Positions 36,841 through 50,600 of a stretch of DNA of 64,000 bases are shown here, piece by piece. The notes below the pieces were generated by a model. It searched no databases. It had not been told where the DNA came from and worked only from the letters and a program-made list of their open reading frames with translations. The stretch spans positions 1,350,488 through 1,414,487 of the forward strand of contig SCHM01000006.1 of the NCBI GenBank assembly GCA_004123355.1, read 5' to 3'. Origin of the DNA: Amphirosellinia nigrospora (Eukaryota > Ascomycota > Sordariomycetes > Xylariales > Xylariaceae). Numbering within the stretch: position 1 is the stretch's first letter; every line of letters begins with the position of its first letter. Made by a program: the position numbers and the translations under genes.

Positions 36841-37447
36841 ATATAAGCTTTAATTATAAATATAATAATAAATTTAAACTATAAAGTTATATTTATATTA
36901 TTTACGAATAATTTGTTTATAAAAATAAAAAGCTTTATATAATAAATTAAAAAAAAAATATAAGCTTTTTTAATTAGTTATTTTTTATTTATTTAATTTA
37001 TTTATTTAATATTTTAATATTATATAATTATAGCTTAATAATTTAAGCTATAATAATAAATTATATATAGTTTTAAATTAATATATATTATTAATATATA
37101 TTTTTTTAGTTTATTAAAAAATATAAGTTTAAGCGAATTTTTTTATATAAAAATTAATTTAGTTAAGTTTTTAGTTTAGTTTTTTAAGTTATTATAATAT
37201 TTTATTTATATAAAAATTTTTTTATTATTAAATTTAAATAAATATTTAAAAAATAAAATTTTTTTAATTTTATATAAAGTTTTATTTATTTAAGTTTTTT
37301 TTTTTATATAATAAAAAATTTAACGTAATAAAATTTAACATATTATTTATTTATATTTTAATTATTTTAAAAAGTTTTAAACTATTATATATAACTAATA
37401 AATATAAATTATATATAATATTATATTTTAAGTTTTTTTAATAATAT
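36841..37447. other. AT-rich remains between A copy 2 and B copy 2
   Basis: No match to families A-D and no readable frame. It ends in the target site AATAT (37443-37447) of the next B element and should be continuous with sequence resuming at 42283, so both parts belong to one older host element. Confidence 0.45.
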
Positions 37448-37759
37448 TATAAAATAATATTAATATTAAAAAATAATATTAAGTTAATTAGTTTAATTAA
37501 TATATTTATATTATATACTTTTAGTTTTTTAGTTCTAAACTAAATAAGCTATTTTTTATTAAATATTAAAAAACTTGCTTAAATAGTTATAATAGCTTAA
37601 TATTTTTTTTATTTTACGTAAAAAAAAGTTTTTTTATATATATTACGTAATATTTAATATATATATAAAACTATATATTATTATATTATATAGCTATTTA
37701 AACATTAATATATATAATTTATTATTAGGTTAATTAAATATTAAGTTTATATATTAATA
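37448..37759. repeat. LTR B, left LTR of copy 2
   Basis: 312 bp; differences from the unmutated copy at 40136-40453 are almost all C-to-T or G-to-A, including the change of CTAGGGGGCAATACTAGG to an all-A/T/G version. Confidence 0.87.
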
Positions 37760-40135
37760 TTTTTTTTAGTTATAAATATTATAATATTATACATTTTAAA
37801 AAAAATAATAATAAAAAACTTTAAATTAATTTAATATTATAATTAAACTTTTTTTTATAACTAAAATATTAATTAACTAATTAAACTAAATATATTTATA
37901 TATATATATAAGCTATATATTTTATTTTAAAACGGATTTATTTTTTATTTAGTTTAAAATTATTGTTTATAAACGTTTTTATTATTATTATAATTTTAAT
38001 TTAATTTTTATTTATTTTAAAGTTTAAAAAAAAAACTTTTAAAATATTTTATTTTTTACGGGGTATATAAATAAAATAATATTATTTTTTTATATTTATT
38101 TAAATATTTATTAAATAAATAATTAAATAGCGCTATTTTTTTAAAACTTTAAACTTTTTTTAAATTTAAGCTTTTAAAACTTTTTTAAATTTAAAAAATA
38201 GCTAAATAACGTTAATTATTTTTAGCTAAATATTGTTTTTTATTATTTAATAAGTTTATTAATTATATAATAAAATAAATTAAATCAGTTATATTAAAAT
38301 TTATAAATTTTAAAATATTATAAATATTAAAATATTAATTAATTATTTTAAACAATTAATATATTAATAATTTTTTTTTTAATAATAATAAACGGGCTTA
38401 AACTATTAATTATTTATTATATAAAATCTTAAAAAAACTTAGCTTTATTTTTTTTTTTTGCTAATTTTTTTAATTTATAAATTAAATAAAAATAAAAACT
38501 TTTAATATTTAGTTTTTTTAATAATTTAATTAATTTATTAGCTAAATTATTTTTTAATTTTATATATATTAGTTTAATATAATTAGCTTATATTTTTAAT
38601 TAATATAATAATATATTATTTTTATATATTTTTTTTATTTTAATATAACTATATATTTAAATAAATTTTATAGTTTTTATTATTATATAAAAAAATAATA
38701 AAACTATTTAATAATATTTAAGTTTATTTAAAAAGTTTTTTATTTATATTAAATTATTATTATTTTATTTAGTATAATATATTTATTTTTAATAAAGTTT
38801 TTATTTAATTAATTATAGTTTAAAATATTATAATATTAACGCGTTATTTAAAAATATAATATATTTTATTAATAATTTATTATTTTATAAATTTAATATT
38901 AAAATAATATTAATAATAATAAATAAACTTATATTATTATAAATTTTAATAAATAGTTTTTTTAGTTTATTATATTTAATTTATATATTTAAAATATTTT
39001 TATATATTTAATTAATTATTTTATATTTTAATATATTTATTAAAAAATTTACTATAAACTTTATTTAAATAAAAATAATAAAGTTTATATTAAGTTTTAT
39101 AATTTTATTAAAAAAACTTAATTTATTAAATAAAAAGTATAATTAAATATTTTATTTTTAAAAGTAAGCTTTTTTTTACGTTTTATAATATAAGTTATTT
39201 TTTTAATATTTATATATTAAATTTAAACTAATAAATTAAATATTTTAATTATATATTATTTTTAATTAAAGTTTATATTATTATTAATTTTATTTTTTAT
39301 AATTTATATATTTAAAAATTAATTAGTTTAGTTTAAATTATTTATTAAAATTATTTTATTAGTTTTATAATAATATTTTTTAAATAATTTAAATTAAGTT
39401 TTATAATTAAAAATTATTTATATAAAAAATTATAATTTTTTATTTTATAATTAATATATATAATATTATTAAAAATTATAAATTTAAATTTAATTTTATT
39501 TATAATTTTTTAATTTTAATTTATTATTATTATTTTAATTATTTAAAATTATATAAAAACTTTATTAGTTTAATAATTTTTTAATTAACTAGTTATATTT
39601 TTTTTTTTTTTAAAAAGTTTTAAAATATTTTTTTAATATTTTAAACTATTTTATAAATATTTTTTTATAAAAGTTCTATTAAAATATATTATTATAAAAT
39701 CGATTTAAATAATATATTATTTTAAATAACTATTAAATTATTAAAATTTTTTATAATATTATTTAAACTATAAAAATAAAAATTTTTATAATTAAATTTT
39801 TATTAAATAAATTTATAAATATAAATTTTAGTTTTATATTTATTTAGTTTATTAATTAATATAAATTTTTTTTTTAAATATTTATATAAAATAATAAAAA
39901 TAGCTATAAATAGTTTTTATATTTTATAAATTTTAAAATATTATATTTAAATAAACTATATATTTTTTAAATATAGTTTTAAGTTATTTTTTTTAATTTT
40001 TTTTTTAAATATTTTTTTTAAATAAATTTATTAAAAGTAAATATTTTTATTATAAACTTTTTTAATAATTTTATAAATAATTTATATAAAAATAGTTTAG
40101 TTTATTTAATTTAGTTTTTTATAAATTATAAATAT

Positions 40136-40453
40136 TATAGAAATAGTGTTAATACTAGGGGGCAATACTAGGTTGGTTAGCTCAATTGGTGTATTCGTGC
40201 TATCATATACTCTCTGTCTTCTAGTCATAAACTGAGTGGGCTATTCCCTTACTAAATACTAGAGAATCTGCCCAGGCAGCTACGGCAGCCTAACACTCCT
40301 TCATCCCGCGTAGAAAAGGCTCTTTCCACGCGTGCCGCGCAGTATCCAGCGCACACACAAAGCCACGTGCCACACAGCCACACAGCCACCCAGGCACCAG
40401 TGATTACGTAATCTATCACTGGGCCAATCAAGTACTAGATCTATATGCTAATA
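40136..40453. repeat. Nearly unmutated solo LTR of family B, inserted in B copy 2
   Basis: A 318-bp island of normal composition, bounded by TSD AATAT (40131-40135, 40454-40458) and absent from B copy 1 at the matching site (about 28470). It aligns end to end with the four other B LTRs and shows their likely original sequence. The ends TATAG...CTAATA carry RIP-type TG-to-TA and CA-to-TA changes only. At about 318 bp it is shorter than the repeat length known to trigger RIP efficiently in Neurospora (roughly 400 bp or more). It must postdate at least most RIP of the surrounding element. Confidence 0.88.
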
Positions 40454-41125
40454 AATATATATTAATTTTTAAATTTTAAATTTATTATTTTAGTTTTATA
40501 TTTTAAATTGTTTATAAAATTATTTATATATATTTTATTTTTTTTAGTTTATTATATTTAAAATATAAATTATATTAAAATAATTTTTATTTATTTTATA
40601 TAAACATAAATTTTTAACTAAGTTTTTTAAAGTTTTTTTTATTATATTTAATAATAAAAATTAATTTAATAGTTTATTTTTACGGTTAATTATATTTTTT
40701 TAGTTTATTTTATTATTTATAATATTATTTTTAATAATATTATAATTATAGTTTTATATTTAAATAAAACTTTTAATTTTTTAATAATATTATTTAAATT
40801 TATATTATATTTTAAAAATAATAAATATATAATATTTTTAAAATTATAAATATTATTTATATTTTAATTTTTATAAAAATATATAATATATATAATATTT
40901 TATATATTTTAATAAATTAAACTATATAATTAAATATATTTTTATAATTTAAAAATATATTATTTTTTAAACTTTTAGTTTTTTAACTAATATATATATA
41001 AATTTATTAATAAACGTTATATAATATATTTTTTATTGATAAATTATTAAAGTTAAATTTATTATTTTTTTTTAATTTAAATAATTAAAATATTTTTTAG
41101 CTAAAATCATTTTTTTATTATAAAT

Positions 41126-41341
41126 GATACGCGCGGGCAAAGGGTGTGCGCGTACGCGCACACAAGCGCCCTGGCGCCGCACCAGCCACGCAGTGGCTGG
41201 TGCCTAGTCTATGCGTGTGGCTTTGCCACACACATACCCACGCACACACATATATTATCTAGATCTATAGAATTCCCATAGGTCATGGGGACTTCGTCTC
41301 CATCTCTTTTTAATATACAAATTTTACCCACATTTCACTAT
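41126..41341. mobile_element. 216-bp GC-rich palindromic insert of unknown family (MITE-like)
   Basis: This segment interrupts B copy 2; copy 1 runs through without it (29160). ATTATAAAT precedes (41117-41125) and ATTAATAAAT follows (41342-41351), an approximate 8-10 bp duplication. Near the two ends lie CGCGGGCAAA (41132-41141) and, inverted, TGTGGGTAAA (41332-41323), differing only by three C/T changes, so they may be terminal inverted repeats. Inside are a perfect 20-bp palindrome (41144-41163), an 11-bp stem with GCA loop (41179-41203, GCACCAGCCAC) and a 7-bp stem with TTT loop (41215-41231, GTGTGGC). It has no coding capacity. It is not RIP-mutated apart from possible changes in its right third. 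I do not recognise it. Confidence 0.6.
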
Positions 41342-41965
41342 ATTAATAAATTAATTAATTTTATTAAAATATATAATTATTAAAACTTTATATATTTAAA
41401 ATATAATTAATAATTTAGTTTATAAAATAAAGCTTTAGTTTATTTTAAATAAAATTTATCGATTTTTAAATTATATTTTTAATATTAGTTTATAAATAAT
41501 AAATAATAATAGTTATTTTATTTTATTATAAAATATTTTAAATTTTTTATATTAAACTTTTGCTATTATTTATATATAAAATATAGTATTTTTTCTAGTA
41601 GTTTTATTAAATTAAAATATTTAAAATATTAACTTTTATTTATTTATTATAAATATATTTTAATAATATTTTTTTTATTTTTATTTATATATTTTAAAAA
41701 TATAATATTTATTATTATTATTTATTATAAATAAAAATATTTATATTTTTCGATCGAAATTAGTTTAATTTAATTAAAGTTTATTTAATTTTTTTTTTAA
41801 ATAATTAGATTTTTTAATAGTTTTTTTTAAAATATATTTTTTAGTTTTAGTTTAATTATAACAAAATAAAAAAAAATTTTATTTTTTTAAGTTTAATATT
41901 AATATTTATAATATATTAATTATTATATTAACTTTTTAATATTAAAATAATATAGCTAATAATTA

Positions 41966-42277
41966 TATAAAAAATATTAATATTAAAAAATAATACTAGT
42001 TAATTAGCTTAATTAATATATTTATATTATTATATACTTTTAGTTTTTTAGTTATAAATTAAATAAGCTATTTTTTATTAAATATTAAAAAACCTGCTTA
42101 AATAACTATAGCAATATAATATTCTTTTTATTTTACGTAAAAAAGGTTTTTTTACGCGTGCTATATAATATTTAGCATATATATAAGCTATTACTATTAT
42201 ATTATATAGCTATTTAAACATTAGTAATCATATAATTTATTACTAGGCTAATTAAATACTAGGTTTATATACGAACA
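41966..42277. repeat. LTR B, right LTR of copy 2
   Basis: 312 bp, starting TATAAAAAATATTAATA and ending ACGAACA, followed by TSD AATAT. Confidence 0.87.
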
Positions 42278-43632
42278 AATATAATAATATATTTTAAACT
42301 AATATAGTTTAAATTTAACTAAGCTATATAAAAGTTAATAATATATAAATAGTTTTTAATAAATATTTTTTTTTTAGCTTTAAATAAATAATATAAATAT
42401 ATAATAGTTTATTTTTAATTAAATATAAATTCAAATAATTTTTAAGCTTATATAAGTTTTAAATTTATATAAAATAAAACTAAATATTAAAATTATTAGT
42501 TATTTATTTAAATTATTAATAATTAAATTAAAATAATGCTTTTTTATATTTTATATATTTATATAATAAATTTAAATTTTTTATATAATTGTATAGTTTT
42601 TTCTTTAATTTTCTATATAAAATAAATTTAAAAATATTTTTTATAAATATTTAAATTATTAATAATTTAAAAACGTTTCGTATAATAAGTTTATAATTTT
42701 ATTATATTTAACTTTTTTAAATAGTTATTAAAAATTATAATATTTTATATATAGTTAATTATTAGTTTAAAAGCTTGTTTTTTTTTATTAAAAAGTTTAT
42801 AATATTTAAATATTATATAATAATAACTAAGTTTTTTATTTTTAGCTAGCTATATTTTTTTATAATTATTAGCTATATAAATTATATATTTTTAGTTTAA
42901 ATTATCCGCTTAAATATTTTTATATAATAATATAATTTAATTTATATATATTAAAATATATTAGTTTATTAATTAAAGTTATAATTATATTTAATTTTTA
43001 ATTATTTTAATTTTATATAGTTTTTTTTTTTTTTTTTATATTAAAACTTTATTTTTAAAAAAATATAAATTATTATATAAAAATAGTTATTTATTATAAT
43101 TATATAATTAATTTTAACTTTTATATAGTTTTTATATAATTTTTATTATTTTTAAATAGTTATTATTTTATATAATAAAAAAAAATAAAAAAGATTTTTT
43201 ATTAATATAAAAATAAGCTTTAAAATAAAAAAAATTAATCTAAAATTATTAAATTTAATAATATTATTTATATTTTTATTATTATTTATAAAATTAATTT
43301 ATTTTTATATATATTAATTTTTTTAAAAAAATTATATATACGTTTAAATAGCTTATATATATATTTTATTTTATTTATTATTTAATATGTTTTAATAAAT
43401 ATTTTATAATATTATATATTAATTATTTTAATATATTTTTTAAATTATTTAATAAAAAAATTTATTTTAAAATTATATATAATATTATTTAAAAGTTTTT
43501 AATAAATATTAATTTAATATTTATATAATATTTTTTATATATTTTATATAAATATTAATTTTAAAAAAATTATCGTTTAAATAATATAATTATATTAATA
43601 ATATATAATACGTTTTAATTAATTATAATAAT

Positions 43633-44191
43633 AATTTAACTATAATTAAATAAGTTAAGTTTTTATTTAATAATTATTATATTATATTAGCTAAATATAT
43701 AAACTATTATAAAAGTTTAAGCTTTTACTTTAATTAACAATATTATTTTTTTTATAAAAAAAAGCTTTAATATAATAAATAATAGTTAATATAGTTAAAT
43801 ATAACTTTAATTAAAATATAAGTTATAAGTTTAAGTTTATAACTAATAAAAGCGAAATCGTTTTTTTAAATGCTTTATATTATTAATTATTATTATTATA
43901 ATATAGTTTAAAGTTTATATTTAAAAGCTTTTAAGTAAAACTTTTACAATAAAGCTAAAAAAAAAATATTAAACTTTTAATAAGTTTTTATTATAATAAA
44001 AAAAATAGTTATAATAATAGTTTACCGTAATTAAATAAGTTAAATTTTTATTTAATAACTATTATATATTGCGTTAACTAAAATATATAAACTATTATAA
44101 AAGTTTAAACTTTTATTTTAATTAACTTTATATTTTTTTTAAAAAAAAGCTTAGTGCAATAAAGTAATAGTTAATATAGTTAAATATAACT
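43633..44191. repeat. Direct repeat pair of about 175 bp, 210 bp apart (possible miniature LTR element)
   Basis: Segments 43633-43805 and 44014-44191 align over their length: TATAATTAAATAAGTTAAG at one end, AAACTATTATAAAAGTTTAA in the middle, TAGTTAATATAGTTAAATAT at the other. Two same-direction repeats with a short non-coding interval resemble a terminal-repeat retrotransposon in miniature (TRIM), but no TSD, primer site or purine tract is clear. A local duplication is equally possible. Confidence 0.5.
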
Positions 44192-44456
44192 AGTATATAA
44201 ATTTATAAGCTTTAATAATTATATTTACTAACTATAATACTTATAATTTTATTTATAATAATTATTATTTATAATAAATATAGTTATAATAAATAAAAAT
44301 AAGCATTAATAATAAATATAGCTATTTTACGCGAGTATTTAAACAATTATTTATAATATAAACTTAAACCTTTTTTTTTTTTTTTATTTATAAATTTTAT
44401 ATAATATATTATATATATTAAAGCTTTATTTTTTAAATATATAAAGCGTAATTTAA
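44186..44456 (-). repeat. Solo LTR of family A in inverted orientation
   Basis: The reverse complement matches LTR A from ATTACGCTTTATATATTT (44456 leftwards) to AAAGCTTATAAATTTATA. No partner LTR is near, so it is solo or a fragment. No clear TSD. Confidence 0.7.
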
Positions 44457-47400
44457 TTGTTTATTTATATAACGTTTATTATTATTTTATAATTAAATTA
44501 ATAATTATTTTTAATTATAAATTTAAATCGTTATAAAACTTTATTATATGTTTAATAATAATAATAAAATTTTTAAATTTTTTTTAAAATAAATTATTCG
44601 ATTTTATATTTTATATAAAATAATATTTTATATAATTTTTTTATATAAAAATATTTAAATTATTTATATAAATAATATAATTTAATTATTATAAAATAAT
44701 TAGTTATTTTATATAAAGTAATATTAAAAAATAAATAGTTTTATTTATATATAATAAAAATATTATGTTTATTTTTTATATAATAATATTTTTATATTAT
44801 TAAAATATATTTTTAAACAGTTTATATTTTTTAAAAAAATAAAAATAAAATAAAAATATTTAAAATATATAATATTATATAGTTAATTTAATTATTAATT
44901 TTATTATATTAATTAAAATTATTATATAGTTTTTATTAAAACTTATTTTAATTATTTTAAAAGTTTAAATAATTTTAGTTTTTAAGTTTTTATTTATAGT
45001 TTTTTATAATAAAAAATTTTAAAGCTTTTATGTTTTAAATAATATTTTAATGTTTTATATAATATTAATTATTAAATATAAATAAATTAAATAATTAATT
45101 TATAATTATTAATTAAATATTTTTTTATTATATAATATATAAATATATTATTTATAATATATTATATTATGTTTTTATTTTATATATTTAAATTTTTTAT
45201 TTTTTTATTATATATATTTAAATAGTTTTTATATTTAATTAAATAAGTTAAAAAATTTTTAAAAGTTAGTTTATTTTTAAATCTTATTTTTTACGTATTA
45301 AAATATTAATTTTTTATACGAAACTTTTTTTAAAAAATATAATTAATTAATTAATATTTTTTTTTTAATAAATAAAATATTTTTTATTTATATATAAGTT
45401 TTTTAAAAAATAATTATTTATATAATTTTAATTAATATATTATTTTTAAAAATTTTTAAAATATTATATAATATTTTTATATTATATAAAATAATAATTA
45501 ATTTAATTATATTATTAATTTATATAATAAAACTTTTTATTTTTTATATAAATATTAAATTAATAAATTTTTTTTAATTTAAAAATATAAATAAAAGTTT
45601 AAAAAAAATCTTTTATATATAAGTTTTTAAAAAATAAATACTATTTTAAATTTTAAAATATTTTTATATATATATATAATAATTATATTTAAATAAATTT
45701 TTTTAAATATTTTATTTTAAATATTTTTTAAGCTTTAAATAATTTATTAATTATAATTTTTAATATTTTATATAAAAATAAGTTTTTTTTTTTTATATAT
45801 TTATATAAAAATAATATTAATTTAATTAGTTTAATATTAATTATAGTTTATAATTATATTAAAATATATATTTATTATATATAAGTTTTTTTTTATATAT
45901 AATTAAAACTAATATAATATATAATAATTTTTTATATAATTAATTAATATTATAAAAAATATAATATAAAATTAATTTTTTATAATTTTAAGCTTATAAT
46001 AATAATTAATAAATTATTATATTTTATTATAAAATAAATTATATAGCTTTTTAAAATAAAACTTTTTTTTTTGCTAAATTTTTAAAAAAATTTAATATTT
46101 TATAAATAAAATAATTTTATTTTAAAAATTATATATAAAAAAAATCTAAATTTTAAATAAAAATTTTTTATATTTAATATTATATAATAAATAAATTATT
46201 TTAAAGTTTAAAATTTTTTTTAAAAAACTAAATATTTTATTATATATTAAAAATAAAATATATTTTTATTTATATAAAAAATAAATTATTAATTAAAATA
46301 AATAATAAATAATATTTAATAATTATAAATAGTTTTTAAAACTTTATTTTTAATATTTTATTTTTATATAATATTTTATTATTTAAAATTAAAAAGCTAG
46401 TTTTTAATTATATACGTAAGTTATTTTACGGCTATTTTTTTATTTGTTTTTTTATTTTTTTTATTTGTTTTTTATTTAAAAAAAAAATTATAAAATTATT
46501 TTATTATATAAAAAAACTTTATTAATTTTAAAATTATTAATTTAATATAAAAAATATAAATATTATCCGAAATAATTATATAAAAATTTAAAATTTATAT
46601 ATTAAAATATATTTATTTTTTATAAATTATATAATATAGTTTTTTTTAATTATTTTATAAGTTTTTAATTTAAAATATTTATTATATAAAAAACGCCGTA
46701 AATTTTCTTAATAATTTAAATATTAATTTTATTAAATATTTTAAGTTTTATTAATTTAAAATTTTTTATTAATATTTTTTAAAAAATTTTTAAATTATAT
46801 AATAATTAATTATATTTTATATATAAATATATTATTTATATATTAATTTTTTTTATAATAATTATTTAAAGTTTTATAAAATATTTTATATATATAAAAA
46901 TTAATAATTTTTTATATAAAGTTTAAAAATATATTAATTTTTTAAGCGATTTTTTAAATATAATTTTATATAAAATATTAGCCGAAAAAATAAAAAGGTA
47001 TTTTAACTACTTTAATTATTTTTTAAAAAATATAATATTTTTATATATTTATTTATATTAGCTATTATATAATTAATTATTATTATTTATTATATTTATA
47101 AATATTATAAATAAAAAAAATTATTAAATTATATTATAAACTTTTATATAATTTATATAATAATAATTAAAAAATAATAAAATTACGCGCTATTAATTAA
47201 ACTTTTATATAAAAATATAATATTAAAATATATTAAAATAATTCATTTTTTTTATTAATATAATATTAAAAAAATTAAAATATAATATAAAAAACATAGT
47301 TTATATAACTAAATTAAAATTCCGTTTTTATTTTTATTAATTTATATTTTTAGCTAAAAATATTAATTAATATTAAATAATTAAAAAATATAATATTATA

Positions 47401-47644
47401 TATAATAATAAATATAATAAATATTATATATATTAATTTATTTTTTTTAATTATTTATATAAAAATTAAACTTTTATATAAAAAATTTTTTAACATAAAA
47501 AAATTTGCTATATATATATAAAAATTAAACGGAAATATTAGCTTAATTTTATTATATAAACAATTAATATTATAATTAATAATTAGCTATTATATATATA
47601 ATTATATTAATATATTAATTTTATATATAATAATATTATAATTA

Positions 47645-50600
47645 TAATAATTTTTATATTTATTTTTAAAAAAACTTTTAAAATTAATAATAATATATTA
47701 TTAAAAATACTTTAAAATTTTTAATAATATTAGTTTTTTAGGGGTTTTATTATATAAAACTTTAAACGGCTAATAATAGTTTATATATAATGTTTAATAT
47801 TATTATATAGCTTTAGCTATTAATACTTTTAAAAAACTATATAACGCGTTTTATTTTATTTAAATATATTATTATTAATTATATATAAGCTTTTTTAATT
47901 ATATATATTTAAGTTATTTATTTTAATATTATAAGTTTTTTTTATATAAAAATAAATTATTTAATATAAACTAATTAAAATATATATTAATATAAACTTA
48001 AGTTTAATATTTATTAAACTAATATTTTTATAGTTAATTATTAAATAATATCGATTAATATTATTTTTAATAATAATAACGGTTTAAAGTTTTTAAAATA
48101 TAAACTATTAATTTTTTAATAATTAAACGTTTATAATAAACTTAAATAAAACTATTATTTATATTTATTTTAAATTTATTTTTTATTTTTATATTTTTAT
48201 AAAATTAAAATAAAATATTAGCTATAATATTTTTTAATTTTAATTAATATATAATTACGAAATTATATTAAATAATTAATTTAGTTTATTTATTTATTAA
48301 ATTTAAAACTTTTTTTATATTAAATATTTTAATAATAATATAATTAATAATTTAATAAAAAACTTTTTTTTTAAAGTTTTATAAGTTTAACTTTTAAATA
48401 TAAAAGCTTTTATAATAATAAGTATTTTTTATTAAAAATATTATAATTAAGCTTTTTTTTATAATATTTTTAAATAAAAAATAACTAGCTTTTAAAATTA
48501 TTAAAACTATTATATTATAATAATATATTTATAGCTATTTTATTTAATATATTAGTTTTTATATAAGTTTTAATTTATATAAAAAGTATTAAAAATAAAA
48601 GCTAATATTAAACTTTTTTAAATATTAAAGTTTATTAATATTATTTAATTTATATTAAGTGTATATTTATTATAATTAATTTATTTAAAAGTTTAATAAT
48701 ATATTATATTTTTTTAATAAAACGTTTATAAAATTATAAAATTTTAAAAAAAACATACTTTTATAATATAACTTTTTATTTTAATTAATAATTATTAATA
48801 TTAAATAATTTTTATTTTATTTTAGTTAATTTTTATATTTTTATTTTTATAATAAAGCTTAAAACTTAGTTTAAATAATAAAAAATTTATATTTTTTTAA
48901 ATCGGTTTATAGTTTAGCTTTTTAAAAATAAGCTAATATTTTATTTATATATTTTATATTTTAGTTTATTATTAAATAAATTAAAATATTATCGATATAT
49001 ATTATATAAAAATATTTAAATATTTATTTAAATATTATTAATAAAATATTAAAACATTAATAATTTATTAATAAAATTAATAATAATATTTTAAACTAAT
49101 AAATATTATATTATATATAAAAAATAATTAAACGTTTATTATTTTTTATAATATAAATATAATAAAAACTTAATAAATATTAATTTTAATATAAATTTTA
49201 GTTTTAATTAATTAAAAAAACGTTTTTATTATTAATAATAAAAAATATTAATTTTTTTAAATAATATTATTTAGTTTATAATAATTATATAAATTATAAT
49301 AATTTATTATTTTTTATAATAAATAATATTAAAGCGGTTTATAATATATTTATAAGTTCGATAAAATTTTAAATAAGTTTTTTTATATATATTTTAATAA
49401 GCTTTAGTTTTATTTAATAATATTTTATATAAAACATTATATTTTAGCGATTTTAGTTCTTTTTTAATTATAATTTTATATTATTTTTAATTATTAAAAA
49501 AAATTTATTTAAAGTTATTTTATTAAATATATTAAATATTTATAATATTATTTAAATATTATATAATAAGCTTTTTTATATAATTTTGCTTTATTTTTTA
49601 ATAATAATTTTTTTTTATTAATAATTTTTTCGATTTTAATATAATATAATATATATTATTATATTATTTTAGCGTAAATTTATTATAAAAATAAACGCAT
49701 TAAATAATAATTTATATTAGTTTTTATTTATATTAATTAATAATATTTTTTATAATATATAGTTTATATTTATTTTTACTAATTTTTTTAATTAGTTTAT
49801 TTATAACTTTTATATAAAATAAGCTTTATATAAATAAATTATAATTATTTTTATTTAAAACTTTTATTATACGATTAATTTTTTATTATATACGGTTATT
49901 TTTTAAATTAAAATTAGTTTATAAAAGTTATAAAATTATAATAAATATTTTAAAATAATAAGCTTTTAATAAAAGCTTTTTTAAAAAATTTTAGCTTTTT
50001 ATTTTAATTTTATAATTTTATTATATAATTATATTATTATTTTAAATATAAATTTATAATTTTTTTAGTTTTTTAGTTTTTAAAAATATATTTATAATAA
50101 GCTTTTATTTTATTTTATTAATTTATAAAATATTTTTTTTAAATTTATTTTAATAGTTAATAATAATAATTGTAGTTTTAAAATAATATTAGTAGCTTTT
50201 TATATATAATGTTTTTAATTTAAATAATTATTATAATAACGTTTATTTTTAAGCTTTATTATTTATTTTTAATAATTTATATTTATTAATAGTTAAAGTT
50301 TTAAATTAAGTTTTTGTTTTATTTATTAATATATTTTTTAAATAATATTTAAGCTTTTAATTAAAAAAAAATAGCAATTTTTTCAATAACTATTTATTAA
50401 TATATTATAATAATCGAAAAACTTTTTTCTAATAATTATATTATATTTTATATTTATTATTAAAAATAATATATTAAATATATTATATTTTTAAATTTAA
50501 AAATATAATTAAAAAGCTAAATTTATAATTTAAATTATTTTTTTATTATATTTAATAATTATATTAAGCTAAAACTTTATTATTTTTTTTAGCTTTAAAT

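Larger units (their letters stand above)
37448..42277. mobile_element. LTR retrotransposon family B, copy 2, internally deleted, with two younger insertions
   Basis: LTRs at 37448-37759 and 41966-42277, TSD AATAT on both sides (37443-37447, 42278-42282). The internal region matches B copy 1 from 26056 to about 29790 and then joins directly to the right LTR, so about 2.8 kb present in copy 1 is missing. It carries a solo B LTR (40136-40453) and a 216-bp GC-rich insert (41126-41341), neither present in copy 1 at the matching places. The right LTR ends AACA, preserving the canonical CA terminus. The body is heavily RIP-mutated and has no coding potential. Confidence 0.87.
42283..47644. other. 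AT-rich unidentified older element(s)
   Basis: About 5.4 kb with no recognisable frame, continuing the host sequence interrupted by B copy 2. It contains a pair of direct repeats (43633-43805, 44014-44191) and an inverted solo LTR of family A (about 44186-44456). From about 44500 to 47600 it is almost pure A+T. Probably one or more ancient transposons; the class cannot be read. Confidence 0.45.

Noticed and set aside
40165-40195. tRNA-like A box (GGTTAGCTCAATTGGTG) in the unmutated solo LTR
   Set aside because: No matching B box, anticodon arm or acceptor pairing follows, and the segment aligns end to end with paired LTRs of family B, so it is neither a tRNA nor a SINE head.
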